64,000 nucleotides of DNA from Gammaproteobacteria bacterium (GTDB taxonomy: Bacteria; Pseudomonadota; Gammaproteobacteria; Pseudomonadales; Azotimanducaceae). The DNA is taken from positions 248,001-312,000 of the forward strand of contig JAJFJZ010000025.1 of NCBI GenBank assembly GCA_021773565.1. The letters are read 5' to 3'. The notes beneath the pieces are model-generated. The model had not been told where the DNA came from and made no database searches. It saw only the letters and a list, made by a program, of their open reading frames with translations. Positions 21,501 through 29,363 of this stretch are shown piece after piece (position 1 is the stretch's first letter; each line of letters begins with the position of its first letter). The position numbers were made by a program, and so were the translations under genes.

Positions 21501-24500
21501 GTACATTTCGCCACCTGCTCATGGACTTGTCTGTGGCGGGTACCACGCTGACACTTTCAAATGAAAGTGGATTTACCTCAACACCATCTACGAACACCTG
21601 CACACGCTCACTCGCCTTGTGTTTTACATACACGTTGCTTGTAGGTATTCGCGGGTTCAGGTCAGCCGTCGGCCAGACTATTTCAGCATCGGTATTTTGT
21701 AAGGCCAGCCACGCGATATCAAAAACTGGCGTTTCGTCATCTGCAAGTTCAGGGATATCCACCCTCGCACCAATACTGACCTCACGATCACGGGTGATTT
21801 CAACAATCCCGAAGTCTTGCATATGGGTACGGTCTTCATCGTTCCGCACATTATTGTTGATTTCTACTTCTGAACTCAGGGCAGCAGTATTTTGCACGAC
21901 CCAATTCTCGGAAGGTTCCAGAACCAGAGTATTCTTTAACACGGGGGTTCGTACTGGTTTTGAGTCAGCCTGAAACAGGGAAACCGCTTTTATTTGTACC
22001 CGCTTTGCGTCATCCCTTGCACTTACCTGAAAACCCAGTTCTCGAGATTCCGGGCCTTCCAGATCTGCCATTCTGAAAGTTAGCGCATTGAATTTTATGC
22101 CCTCGGGATCACCGATGGATTGTCCATTTAACTGTGCAGAACCCGGTACAAAGGCAAGTTCGTCCGGCAACATGACAATGGACTTCAGATCGATCAGCGG
22201 CATGCCCTGGCTACGCAGATTGTAGCGTAACCTAAGCCTGCGCTCCCGGGATATCCCCTCTACAAGTTCACTGTCTAATTGCGTGCGGACATTTTCTGTA
22301 TACGCAGGTCGCTCACCCAGATAAAAGTCTGCCCGCCACAGGCTTCCCGCCTGCAAATCCACAAATTGTGAAAAATGGGTACCCGCAAAGGCATTCCCGT
22401 CAGAGCAGGGAATCACCTGCTGGGACTCGGGCAGGCTGCCGACATCAAGCTGTACTACATGGGTTCCGGGCTCAAGTCCTTCAAAGTGAAAACGTCCTTC
22501 GCTATCACTCAGAACATAGCTGCCATCTTCCAAAAAAACGCGCGCAGACGCAAAGCCGGTCGCATCAGCCCCACATCCACCAGTGGTAACGCGACCCACA
22601 ACGGTGGCCTTGCTTTGCAAGAGGTCTTCACCGACCGTCACGCTGGCGGTTGCCGTATTGGAGTTTCCTACACCCCGGCCCACCAGATAGGCACTATTTA
22701 CTGCGCGTCCCCTGTTGGCTCCGGCTGTCACATGCGCCACGTACCGCAAGGTAAAACTACTCTGCGGACCAAGCTGGGAGATGTTAAAAGACAGCGTTTG
22801 GCCGTCAGACGATATCTCGGGTTCTACCGGGGTGTCCAGATTAAAATGGGAGGATTTTTCTACCAATCTAAACCCGACCGGCAGTACGTCTACCAAAGTC
22901 AGGTCAGAGACTGTTCCCGAGACATGCGGGTTTTCAACGCTTACCTGATACTGAATAAAATCACCCACAGCTACGCTTTGTTTACTGGCAACTTTGCTTA
23001 CAAATATTTCTGCAGCGATCGGGTCCAGGGGCACATCGAAGCTTTCTGGTCTGCCAGGTGTGTTAACGACAATATCCCCGCCCCGGGACGCGGGCGTAAG
23101 GCGATAATCTGTTCCCGGCAGTAACCGGATTGCATCGTCAGCCACGATGGAGGGAAAGACATAACTGAGGGGCGAAACTATGCTTAAACGATAGGTACCC
23201 CGGGCAACATATGGAAAGCGAAACTCACCCGGCGTGAAGGTAAAACGATTACCCGCAGAATCTACCGCTTCCTCACCAGAAACCACAGTGGCAGGATAGT
23301 CGGATTCGCCATCTTCACTTATCACCCGGGCAGGTAAGCCAGTGGCAACGTCAATCAGTGTTACCTGTGCACCGTCCAACAGCTCACCGGTACTACTGTC
23401 AAACACCCTGAATACACGTCTAAATTGTGCCTGGGCGCTGGATGTATCTCTGTGGTCCTTCAAATCAATATATGACACCTCGAACACATCGCCGGCCTGC
23501 GCATTCAAAAGACAATCATAATCTTCCCCTGGCAGGGGCCCGGTTATAACGTGTCCGGTGAACACGCCAGTGCTGTCCCCTGTTTCAGCGAGAAGCAATT
23601 CTTCCGTATCACGGTTATTGTCCATGTCGGTTTCGCTACTTACGTATACCTTGACTACGTCTGGAGCAAAGGGGTCTGCGTCCTGATCACGATCTTCAAC
23701 CCGCACAAAAACCGAGTCGCCTAACTGAATGCTCTCAGCACCGGCCACAGCGAGCGTTGCAGGCAGTTGAATTTCGCCAGCCGGTGTAAGCGGTGGGGAC
23801 AAAACCTGGAAGGCATCACCCACACGACATTGTGAGTTTCCAAACTGCAAATTCTGAGCGGTCGCGGAACCTGGTGAACTAACAAGCAGGTCGAGGCTGC
23901 TACTGGTGGGCACTATTTCCAGCAAATCCAGCGGAATATCCACCTGAAAGACAGAATCGGCTCCGACTACCAAAACATTACCACGAGATGCCCCGGATAA
24001 CTGGTAGGGTGCGCCCGGTATAGTCTGCAGATCTGAATCTGCCACTACTGAGGGGAAAGCAAATCTGTTGGGGGGCTCAACCAGCAGTTTGTACTGGCCT
24101 GCCGGTAAATAGGGAAAACGGTACTGGCCTTCTGCAAACTGGTATACAGCGCCCGAACTATCCCTAACGGTGTTACCAGAATGCATAGTGTCAGGAAAGT
24201 TCGAAGCTACTCCGTCACCAGATACTGCTACAGCCTGTCCGGTGGAAGCATCAACAATGCTAATTTTAACGCCGCTTATCGGCTGGCCTGTTGCAGATTC
24301 AAAAACCAGCGACAAGGGATCTACCCGTGCCGTTGCTGAACTCACATCCGCGGGGTCGCGCGCATCTGTGTATTCAATACTGATGGAGCTATCTTCTCCC
24401 ACCGAAAGAATGCAATCGTTAGGCACAACAGCACCGCTCGCTGTCTGTATATACCCGGCAAATACCCCACTATCTGCTTCTGTTTCAAAAAACCGCACGA

Positions 24501-25683
24501 ACTCCGAATCACCTACGCTGGAAGATAGGGTGGCTATTACACTTTCAACGACCAGGGAATCCTGGTTGGCATCCTTATCGTTAAGCCGGAAAAACGCTGA
24601 TTCTCCTGATTTGTACACGCCCGTCTGTAACAGCGCGTGCGTTGCCGGGACTGCTACCGATTCTCCCCGGGAATTGCCAGGGGTGGGGTTCTGTTCATAA
24701 AAACCATCCGGATCAGAGTCCATGCTACATTGGCTGACAGCAACAAAAAGAACGTCGGGGCCGGACACACCGCCGCCGGGAACTCCGTCCGCCAGTAACA
24801 GAAATTCTACCTCGGAAGGTGCTGTATCCTGTGGAGTTTCAATTACAAAAATCTCGCTATAACCTAGGCCACCGGCATCTGTAACCACTATTTCCAGATC
24901 AACAGTTATTCCGGCGGGCAAACCGATGTTGTCCTGCAATCGTAGTTCGTCACCCACTATTTCGAAGCGGGAATCTACCACGCTGTACGTGAAGGTATCA
25001 CCTGCATCAGGATCTGTGGTACTTAAGCTCCCAACGTTTGCACCCGGCGTGTTAGCCTCCACACTTGTGTCGAATAACTCGATATCCACGGGCACTTCAT
25101 TTACATTCAGCACCGTCACCACAAAATCCTGGCTAACGGAAGCACCCCCAGGATCTGTCGCGGTTATCGACAAACTTACCAGGGGCTCGATTTCATAATC
25201 GAGAAACACCCCTTCTACAAGTTTCAGTTCACCGCCTGCGATCTCAAAACGACTATCGGAAACGACGTATGTGTGCGTATCCCCGGGATCAATGTCTTCG
25301 ACCAGAATGCTCGAAATTATGGCACCGGCTGCATTCTCGTCTATCTCAAGATTATTGATCACGATTCCGGATGGTGGGCTATTTCCGGCATTACTGTCTG
25401 TAACAACAGTAGCACTGGCACTATAGAAAAATACATTGCCGTTAACTGAATAGTTCGCATCAACGGTATTTACAATCGAATAATTGGCAGGCACGGCCGA
25501 AGCTTGTGAGCTGGCAAGAGAGACAGCAAATGTCAATAACACGAGCGCTGCAAAGTGCATTGCACTGCCATGTTTCAGTCGCGCCAGCATCCGGTGAACA
25601 GCAAACGTCAAAAACGCGAAACGCGCGTGGTACTTTTGCACCACACGCGTCGCGTTTGCAATGATATACACCGTCCCTGGCAT
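18547..25683 (-). CDS. Giant secreted protein: cadherin-like, DUF11 and carboxypeptidase-regulatory-like domains with C-terminal outer-membrane barrel
   Basis: About 2,378 aa from ATG 25683 (GATGGA upstream); a TTG at 25692 adds three residues. A long N-terminus ends in a hydrophobic stretch and an AxA-type site (SSQASA, about residue 65), suggesting an extended signal peptide. Then come two cadherin-like repeats (about 110-285, each with DSRFEI and DPGDTHTY/DAGDTFTY), two copies of a 250-residue module (about 320-567 and 620-867), a DUF11 domain (about 895-1010), an SdrB/carboxypeptidase-regulatory-like fold (about 1032-1090), and further beta-rich sequence to about 1550. From about 1600 to the end, alternating amphipathic strands (ALFGDYDTSF, YNRRFNGFKSEY, GGGNVIFKRPVYS) look like a large outer-membrane beta barrel. 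The domain calls are by eye. The barrel probably anchors the protein and the N-terminal region acts outside the cell or in the periplasm. It is the last and largest gene of the four-gene minus-strand operon. Confidence 0.75.
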   Translation of the reverse strand: MPGTVYIIANATRVVQKYHARFAFLTFAVHRMLARLKHGSAMHFAALVLLTFAVSLASSQASAVPANYSIVNTVDANYSVNGNVFFYSASATVVTDSNAGNSPPSGIVINNLEIDENAAGAIISSILVEDIDPGDTHTYVVSDSRFEIAGGELKLVEGVFLDYEIEPLVSLSITATDPGGASVSQDFVVTVLNVNEVPVDIELFDTSVEANTPGANVGSLSTTDPDAGDTFTYSVVDSRFEIVGDELRLQDNIGLPAGITVDLEIVVTDAGGLGYSEIFVIETPQDTAPSEVEFLLLADGVPGGGVSGPDVLFVAVSQCSMDSDPDGFYEQNPTPGNSRGESVAVPATHALLQTGVYKSGESAFFRLNDKDANQDSLVVESVIATLSSSVGDSEFVRFFETEADSGVFAGYIQTASGAVVPNDCILSVGEDSSISIEYTDARDPADVSSATARVDPLSLVFESATGQPISGVKISIVDASTGQAVAVSGDGVASNFPDTMHSGNTVRDSSGAVYQFAEGQYRFPYLPAGQYKLLVEPPNRFAFPSVVADSDLQTIPGAPYQLSGASRGNVLVVGADSVFQVDIPLDLLEIVPTSSSLDLLVSSPGSATAQNLQFGNSQCRVGDAFQVLSPPLTPAGEIQLPATLAVAGAESIQLGDSVFVRVEDRDQDADPFAPDVVKVYVSSETDMDNNRDTEELLLAETGDSTGVFTGHVITGPLPGEDYDCLLNAQAGDVFEVSYIDLKDHRDTSSAQAQFRRVFRVFDSSTGELLDGAQVTLIDVATGLPARVISEDGESDYPATVVSGEEAVDSAGNRFTFTPGEFRFPYVARGTYRLSIVSPLSYVFPSIVADDAIRLLPGTDYRLTPASRGGDIVVNTPGRPESFDVPLDPIAAEIFVSKVASKQSVAVGDFIQYQVSVENPHVSGTVSDLTLVDVLPVGFRLVEKSSHFNLDTPVEPEISSDGQTLSFNISQLGPQSSFTLRYVAHVTAGANRGRAVNSAYLVGRGVGNSNTATASVTVGEDLLQSKATVVGRVTTGGCGADATGFASARVFLEDGSYVLSDSEGRFHFEGLEPGTHVVQLDVGSLPESQQVIPCSDGNAFAGTHFSQFVDLQAGSLWRADFYLGERPAYTENVRTQLDSELVEGISRERRLRLRYNLRSQGMPLIDLKSIVMLPDELAFVPGSAQLNGQSIGDPEGIKFNALTFRMADLEGPESRELGFQVSARDDAKRVQIKAVSLFQADSKPVRTPVLKNTLVLEPSENWVVQNTAALSSEVEINNNVRNDEDRTHMQDFGIVEITRDREVSIGARVDIPELADDETPVFDIAWLALQNTDAEIVWPTADLNPRIPTSNVYVKHKASERVQVFVDGVEVNPLSFESVSVVPATDKSMSRWRNVPLEAGDNNLEVRITDKNNTLTVLKQLVHYSGSPIRAELVPDVSQLEADGLTPAVIAVKFYDRDGYPVRPGLTGSFSIDEPFVVLNQALLQSQIDPNIGRRDSQKYLIRRDGIAYIQLEPTTETGEVRLRFDFGDNRFEEVKAKLVPAKRDWVLVGFGEGSLAYNKLSGNMRAMDDAGIDKELGTAGRVAFYAKGKISGSVLMTIAYDSDKKLENSLGQQIDPARYYTLYGDGSEQRYDAQSQRKLYVKLENEEFRALFGDYDTSFDGSELSRYNRRFNGFKSEYSGEKWKASVFAAKTDLAHIRDELRGDGTSGVYHLSRSGLVANSESIVIETRDRFRSEVILSQKKLTRYLDYTIDYGGGNVIFKRPVYSQDSNFNTTVIIAEYEVAGLGQGDSWVAGGRLTRSFDEDNARLSATYVQDDTQGVAGKLVGTDLQWQVNDDNRIIAEVAKSDTQLSGKGSAYILQAEHQSAKIAGRAYFRQQDREFGMGQQNAVEAGTQKIGFEGEYRASEAIQFQGLMYKQSNLDDDTERSVAEMRAEYRLGKSAFNAGARTVEEHNAAGENGVARQLTLGASHSMLDDKLQLKSNAEIDVGKGNSSDFPTRLLLEADYELMAGVQLLAEQELSWAKTRNTSDSRLGIEAQPWTGANINTAVQRSGGENGNRLLSTTGVLQQWRIDDQWLFDVGFDRVHTLDKSTAGATSPILAPSGNAFSNTAITPVNGSFNNDFVAAFVGAGYRQENWDMSSRLEFHKGDLADKWNVLMGASHQLSAGRVLSASVSLLLEERANSAKTLQSDVRLGLAWRPDSSEWIFLNRLDWIYSSQEDGLFDIGSNKLVDNFNANWQANARTQLSLQLGLKYVLDQIDAQNFNAFTVLAGTELRYDLAPKWDIGMRASYLHSGSAENTRYSYGFSIGHSPARNLWLNVGYNVQGFEDEDFFAAAYTAKGPYLGFRFKVDQDSMRSFLSYAGLRSGMFGRSGDIPRGL
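23090..24730 (-). repeat. Protein-level tandem duplication inside the giant surface protein
   Basis: Two copies of a module of about 250 residues, repeating every ~300 residues, correspond to about 24730-23990 and 23830-23090. Matching landmarks are DSGVFAGYI/STGVFTGHV, NDCILSVGEDSSISIEYTD/YDCLLNAQAGDVFEVSYID, VFESATGQPISG/VFDSSTGELLDG, GQYRFPYLPAGQYKL/GEFRFPYVARGTYRL, and LSGASRG/LTPASRG. The copies are diverged, so the duplication is old. Confidence 0.8.
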
Positions 25684-25709
25684 AAGTTTCAATCCATCAA
25701 CTTAACTGT

Positions 25710-26993
25710 TTAGTTAACGGTTACGAAATAGACAATAATTCCGGTCTCGTCGGCAGAACAGGTGCCAATGTTTTGGGTTACCTCAGGTGCTGCACCATAG
25801 GCAGCGTTGCTTACCGTTCCATCACAATCAATAATCGTCAATTGACTCTCGTCAGCCGCATCGGGAATATCTACCACGCCAATGGTGGCAAAGGTCACAT
25901 TGTCGGGTTTGAGAATGTCAGCAACACCTTCGGTAGTAGTAGCTATGCCCTCGGTCAAATCTTCAGACAGGTCGTCTACTATTGTGACATCCGTTGCGTC
26001 ATCAGCACCGGTGGAATTTTCAACCGCAACAACATACATCAGGATAGATCCTGGAATGGCCTTGGGGTTATTGCCACTCAAGACATCACTGTTATCAGCG
26101 TTAAAATGGTAACCATTGATTGGATCCCAGATTATCTGCACCAGTTTTTCAAGTGTCAGTGATGCGCTGGCGACCACATATGCGCTGGTATCCGAGTGCT
26201 GGCCGTTGGAATTGGTATCCTGGGTCGCGGACGAAACATCTCCCACAAAATTATAGGTACCATCTTCCGTGTTCGTCGATACGTTATCGCCAAATACATC
26301 CTGCACAGCATTAATGTCATCCACCACATCAGTCGCACCTGCACCACCGGGTGAAGTGTGGTTGTTGGTATCGGCCTGTATTACCGAGGTTCCGCTAGCC
26401 GCAGCCGCAACCAGGCTATAGGTGGCCTGATCCGAGTTACCGGCTCCAAGGGGAACGCTAGCCACGATAAATATTCTTACCGCAACATCGGGCGAGATTA
26501 ACGCTGTAGGCAAACTAAAGTGGTTACCTACGGCTGTTAAATCCGTATCAGTACCTGACTCATATATGCCGTTGGCATTGGTATCCAGAGCCACTTTTAT
26601 ACCGGTACCATCAAACGCTGTAGGTCCTGCATTGGTAAACCCTGTTACCGCGGTAGCATTCTGATCAACCACACCCAACAACAGATCAATATCAGCGTTA
26701 CTGGTATTAGTTACATCAAAACTTAATATGGCCTCAGACTGACCAGGGGATACGCCTACTACATCACCATCCTGGGTCGCGACTACTATCGACAACAGTC
26801 TGTCCACTTCAAAGGTAACCGAAGTAGTGAGCTGAGTCTGGGCAATAGAGCCGACATCGTAGTCCAGCGTAACCGAGTTGGTAACGTCTGTGCCGGACGT
26901 TGTCCCGGCAGCCAGGATTGCACTTGTGCCAAACAGGAACAAGGCCACGGCCAGAAAAATCCGGCCAAATCCTTTGTATATCTTTGCTTTCAT
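25710..26993 (-). CDS. Secreted DUF11-like repeat protein (longer paralogue)
   Basis: The reading starts at ATG 26993, preceded by AAGGA at 7 nt; nine extra residues from a start at 27020 are unlikely. The 427-aa product has a signal peptide ending at SAILA, an N-terminal module with NSVTLDYDVG and VDRLLSIVV, a central Asp/Asn/Thr-rich region resembling calcium-binding or secreted beta domains (DTNANGIYESGTDTD), and a C-terminal DUF11-type domain (PGSILMYVVAVENS, VTIVDDLSEDL). No membrane anchor or sorting motif is visible. Composition is acidic and almost free of cysteine and lysine, as for exported proteins. It shares its N-terminal module with the protein at 27595-28713. Confidence 0.7.
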   Translation of the reverse strand: MKAKIYKGFGRIFLAVALFLFGTSAILAAGTTSGTDVTNSVTLDYDVGSIAQTQLTTSVTFEVDRLLSIVVATQDGDVVGVSPGQSEAILSFDVTNTSNADIDLLLGVVDQNATAVTGFTNAGPTAFDGTGIKVALDTNANGIYESGTDTDLTAVGNHFSLPTALISPDVAVRIFIVASVPLGAGNSDQATYSLVAAAASGTSVIQADTNNHTSPGGAGATDVVDDINAVQDVFGDNVSTNTEDGTYNFVGDVSSATQDTNSNGQHSDTSAYVVASASLTLEKLVQIIWDPINGYHFNADNSDVLSGNNPKAIPGSILMYVVAVENSTGADDATDVTIVDDLSEDLTEGIATTTEGVADILKPDNVTFATIGVVDIPDAADESQLTIIDCDGTVSNAAYGAAPEVTQNIGTCSADETGIIVYFVTVN

Positions 26994-27048
26994 CCTTTCA
27001 TCCTTAAATAAAATTCTCATATCCGAACTGTTAGTTGTCCGGAGCTGC

Positions 27049-27552
27049 TTACTTCAAAACCACGTTAAACGAAACGTGGCCCTTTTGACCGGGCTCAAGA
27101 ACCGGTCCAAATTTCCATTGGATAGCGGTGTAATCTTCCGGACTTGCCAAAGTTTCCACGCCATTTTTATCTACCCGCAAATCCTGCTCAGCGAGAAACC
27201 TTTCCCCATCGTCCACGGAAAAACTGATTTCGGTTCCAGAACCAAATGCCGTTCCAGATACATACACTGTGTCTTTCGGAATCGGGTCTGTAATGACAAT
27301 GCTATTGGGATCAACTGCCAGGTCACCGACATTGGAATATTCGATGACATAACGAAGTTCGTCTCCGGGCACTATTTCAATAGCCGGGACGAGCCGTGTT
27401 CTTTGTTGGCCGTCATCGCCAAGGTATGTCTGAACCTTTTGCACCGAGGTATTCAGGTTTACGTCGGCAAACACCTGCACACTGCTTAAAGCAACTAACA
27501 GTGTTACCACTGCGCGCCCGGCCATTTTAATATTCATATCTATCTTTCTCAT
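27049..27552 (-). CDS. Small secreted DUF11-domain protein
   Basis: The start ATG 27552 has GGAG 6-7 nt upstream; the GTG four codons earlier is less likely. The 167-aa product has a signal peptide ending SSVQVFA and a single DUF11-type immunoglobulin-like domain. Landmarks are IVPGDELRYVIEYSNVGD, PNSIVITDPIPKDTVYV and EPGQKGHVSFNVVLK. DUF11 domains are usually repeated in large surface proteins; here one stands alone, as if a subunit or cap. It lies 55 nt upstream of the 427-aa gene. Confidence 0.7.
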   Translation of the reverse strand: MRKIDMNIKMAGRAVVTLLVALSSVQVFADVNLNTSVQKVQTYLGDDGQQRTRLVPAIEIVPGDELRYVIEYSNVGDLAVDPNSIVITDPIPKDTVYVSGTAFGSGTEISFSVDDGERFLAEQDLRVDKNGVETLASPEDYTAIQWKFGPVLEPGQKGHVSFNVVLK

Positions 27553-27594
27553 GTTGTACTCCACTTTTACTGTATGGATGTAGTGTTACAGCTA

Positions 27595-28713
27595 CTACCT
27601 GATGGTTGCTTTAAAAGTAATGGTGATGTCTGCGCCACCGGCGACCACATCACCCAGACTTATCGTTACAGTGCCCGGTGCACTAAATCCTGTGTTATCC
27701 GTTCCCGTTGGTAAAAAATCATCATCTGCGTCTTCTCCAGCCGGTAAGCCTGACGCTACGACAATGGAAGCGGCAACATATTCAAGTTCAGCGGGCAGGG
27801 CGTCTGTGACTAACAGGTCTTCTACGGTGCCCGTACCCGTGACGCTGGCTACAATCTGATAAGTTACAACTGATCCGGGAACCACGGCGGCCCCGCCAAA
27901 GGGATCCAGTACCGACACCACACTTTTTACCAGGGTAACGAGGGCAGCGCTTACGTCGTAAATGCCCCTTGCGCTTATCAACAGCAATGCAGGGTTATGA
28001 CTCGTACCCACTACGGCATTGACGTTGGCAGCACCAACTTCATCCAGATCACCCGCACCGGCGTATTGCGTACCAACAACAGGAAATCCAGGGTCGTCCG
28101 GGTCGTCGATACCGGCCTGGGCAAAAACGGTAGTGGAAATAGCCCTGAGATCTATAAAACCCTGGTCATCCTGATTCAGGCTCTCGGGAATATCATTTAC
28201 CACATAGACGACGAGTGCTTCGTCCGCAGCGAGAAGAGGGTCATTGGTTCCAGCTATATATAAAGTGTCACCACCCCCCCCGGTCTGTAAACCCGGCGCG
28301 CTGTTACTTTCCAGATAAATTTGCGACAGGGCCGGGTCAAACTCGTCACCGATGGCTGTGTGATCAGCAAGCAAGCGAAAACTTTCGCTGCCATTTCCGG
28401 TATTGGTAATGGTAAATTGCAGTTCTGCTGCGGTCTCGGGCGTAGTAACACTTACCGGAGCGCCATCGTCATTTACCACCACCACGTCCAGCAGTTCGTC
28501 TACATAAACCTGTACGGTGTTGCTATCTACTTCAGACTGGGCGACACCCGCGATAGCGTAGTTTGCTTGTGCGGAATTGTTGATTTCGCGCCCGGCGATG
28601 GTTCCAACCGCCTGAGCGGACTGCGTAATTAATACAGGCAGCAATATGCCTGCAATCGCGAGCATAAGTTTTACCGCCTGAAAACTGAAGCCTTTCACCA
28701 CAGCGCTGTCCAT
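27595..28713 (-). CDS. Secreted DUF11-like protein, first gene of the surface operon
   Basis: The 372-aa product starts at ATG 28713 with AAGG 8 nt upstream. It has a signal peptide, then a module with NSAQANYAIAG and YVDELLDVVVVNDDG, a middle beta-rich region (FTITNTGNGSESF; ALVVYVVNDIPES), and a C-terminal DUF11 domain (GSVVTYQIVAS, LLVTDALPAELEYV, VVAGGADITITFKATIR). It is paralogous in plan to the 427-aa protein downstream. Upstream lie the palindrome (28753-28791) and the CRP-type site (28831-28846). Function unknown; an extracellular structural role is inferred from domain type and neighbours. Confidence 0.7.
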   Translation of the reverse strand: MDSAVVKGFSFQAVKLMLAIAGILLPVLITQSAQAVGTIAGREINNSAQANYAIAGVAQSEVDSNTVQVYVDELLDVVVVNDDGAPVSVTTPETAAELQFTITNTGNGSESFRLLADHTAIGDEFDPALSQIYLESNSAPGLQTGGGGDTLYIAGTNDPLLAADEALVVYVVNDIPESLNQDDQGFIDLRAISTTVFAQAGIDDPDDPGFPVVGTQYAGAGDLDEVGAANVNAVVGTSHNPALLLISARGIYDVSAALVTLVKSVVSVLDPFGGAAVVPGSVVTYQIVASVTGTGTVEDLLVTDALPAELEYVAASIVVASGLPAGEDADDDFLPTGTDNTGFSAPGTVTISLGDVVAGGADITITFKATIR

Positions 28714-28752
28714 GTCGTTGCCTTAACCGGTAGTCCGTACCGGGGGGTTGTT

Positions 28753-28791
28753 GCAGAACCGTAGCTTAGGTGACTGAAGCTACGGTTCTGC
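28753..28791 (-). repeat. Perfect 15-bp inverted repeat (hairpin) in the surface-operon leader
   Basis: Arms GCAGAACCGTAGCTT (28753-28767) and AAGCTACGGTTCTGC (28777-28791) pair without mismatch around a 9-nt loop. No T-run follows on either strand, so it is not a canonical intrinsic terminator. It lies 40 nt upstream of the first surface-operon gene and 94 nt downstream of the yheU stop. It may be a leader RNA structure, a protein-binding palindrome, or a transcription boundary. The other sequence I read shows no second copy. Confidence 0.85.
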
Positions 28792-28830
28792 GAACTCGGT
28801 CAACATCACCAATTCAGAGCGTTCTACTAG

Positions 28831-28846
28831 TGTGATCTGGTTCACA
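28831..28846 (-). promoter_or_regulatory. Perfect CRP/Vfr-type operator upstream of the surface operon
   Basis: TGTGATCTGGTTCACA matches the CRP consensus TGTGA-N6-TCACA at all ten conserved positions. Its centre lies about 125 nt upstream of the ATG at 28713, inside the intergenic region, a reasonable place for class I or II activation. No clear -10 box was found downstream. The site is symmetric, but yheU reads away on the same strand, so the surface operon is the likely target. Confidence 0.75.
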
Positions 28847-28884
28847 GTGCGGGCAAATTGAGGCCTGGGAGGGGTAAAAAAATT

Positions 28885-29115
28885 TTAGGACGTACCAAAA
28901 AGTGTGCTGTCAATGATGGAAGTGGTTTCGCTAGAGGGATCAAAACTTATCACGGCACTACCGTTTTTTAATTGCGAGAGCACGGCCTGGCGTTTTTCTG
29001 CCAAACTGTAGTTCTTATGTCCGTAATCAGTTCCTTCCCGGTTAATAAACTCATCTATCACACCTTCCAGCGCGATGGGGCTAAGTTGCTCGGGTGAAAT
29101 CCTTACGCTGCCCAT
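28885..29115 (-). CDS. yheU: YheU family protein (UPF0270)
   Basis: The 76-aa reading from ATG 29115 matches the family in length and in its core: ISPEQLSPIALEGVIDEF, REGTDYG, and a terminal segment like the VLVW...ETVNI end of E. coli YheU (here AVISFDPSSETTSII). Extending to 29190 adds 25 residues absent from the family. Function is unknown in all members. It lies between the surface operon and the divergent response-regulator gene; the 248-nt gap to the latter shows no other gene. Confidence 0.85.
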   Translation of the reverse strand: MGSVRISPEQLSPIALEGVIDEFINREGTDYGHKNYSLAEKRQAVLSQLKNGSAVISFDPSSETTSIIDSTLFGTS

Positions 29116-29363
29116 TTTCCAGACTCCCTGCACAGTTTTGACGTGATAGGATACCCAATCAGCGAAATTCACACTGAATTTAGGTAGCATACAGACCCAA
29201 TTACACCATAATAGGAACAGGTTTCTTCACCCGGCCCAGGGTGTCGATACCAACATGATTTACAACTATGCCAGCGCAACGTGCTTGCACAGCCAGGTAA
29301 ACAGGTGTTAGAACTTTAGCAGGTAATGACACATTTAACGCGTTCCACCAGGACAGGGAACTT

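Noticed and set aside
22375-23124. 249-codon plus-strand reading inside the giant surface gene
   Set aside because: Antisense shadow of the DUF11/regulatory domain region; low-complexity composition and no ribosome site.
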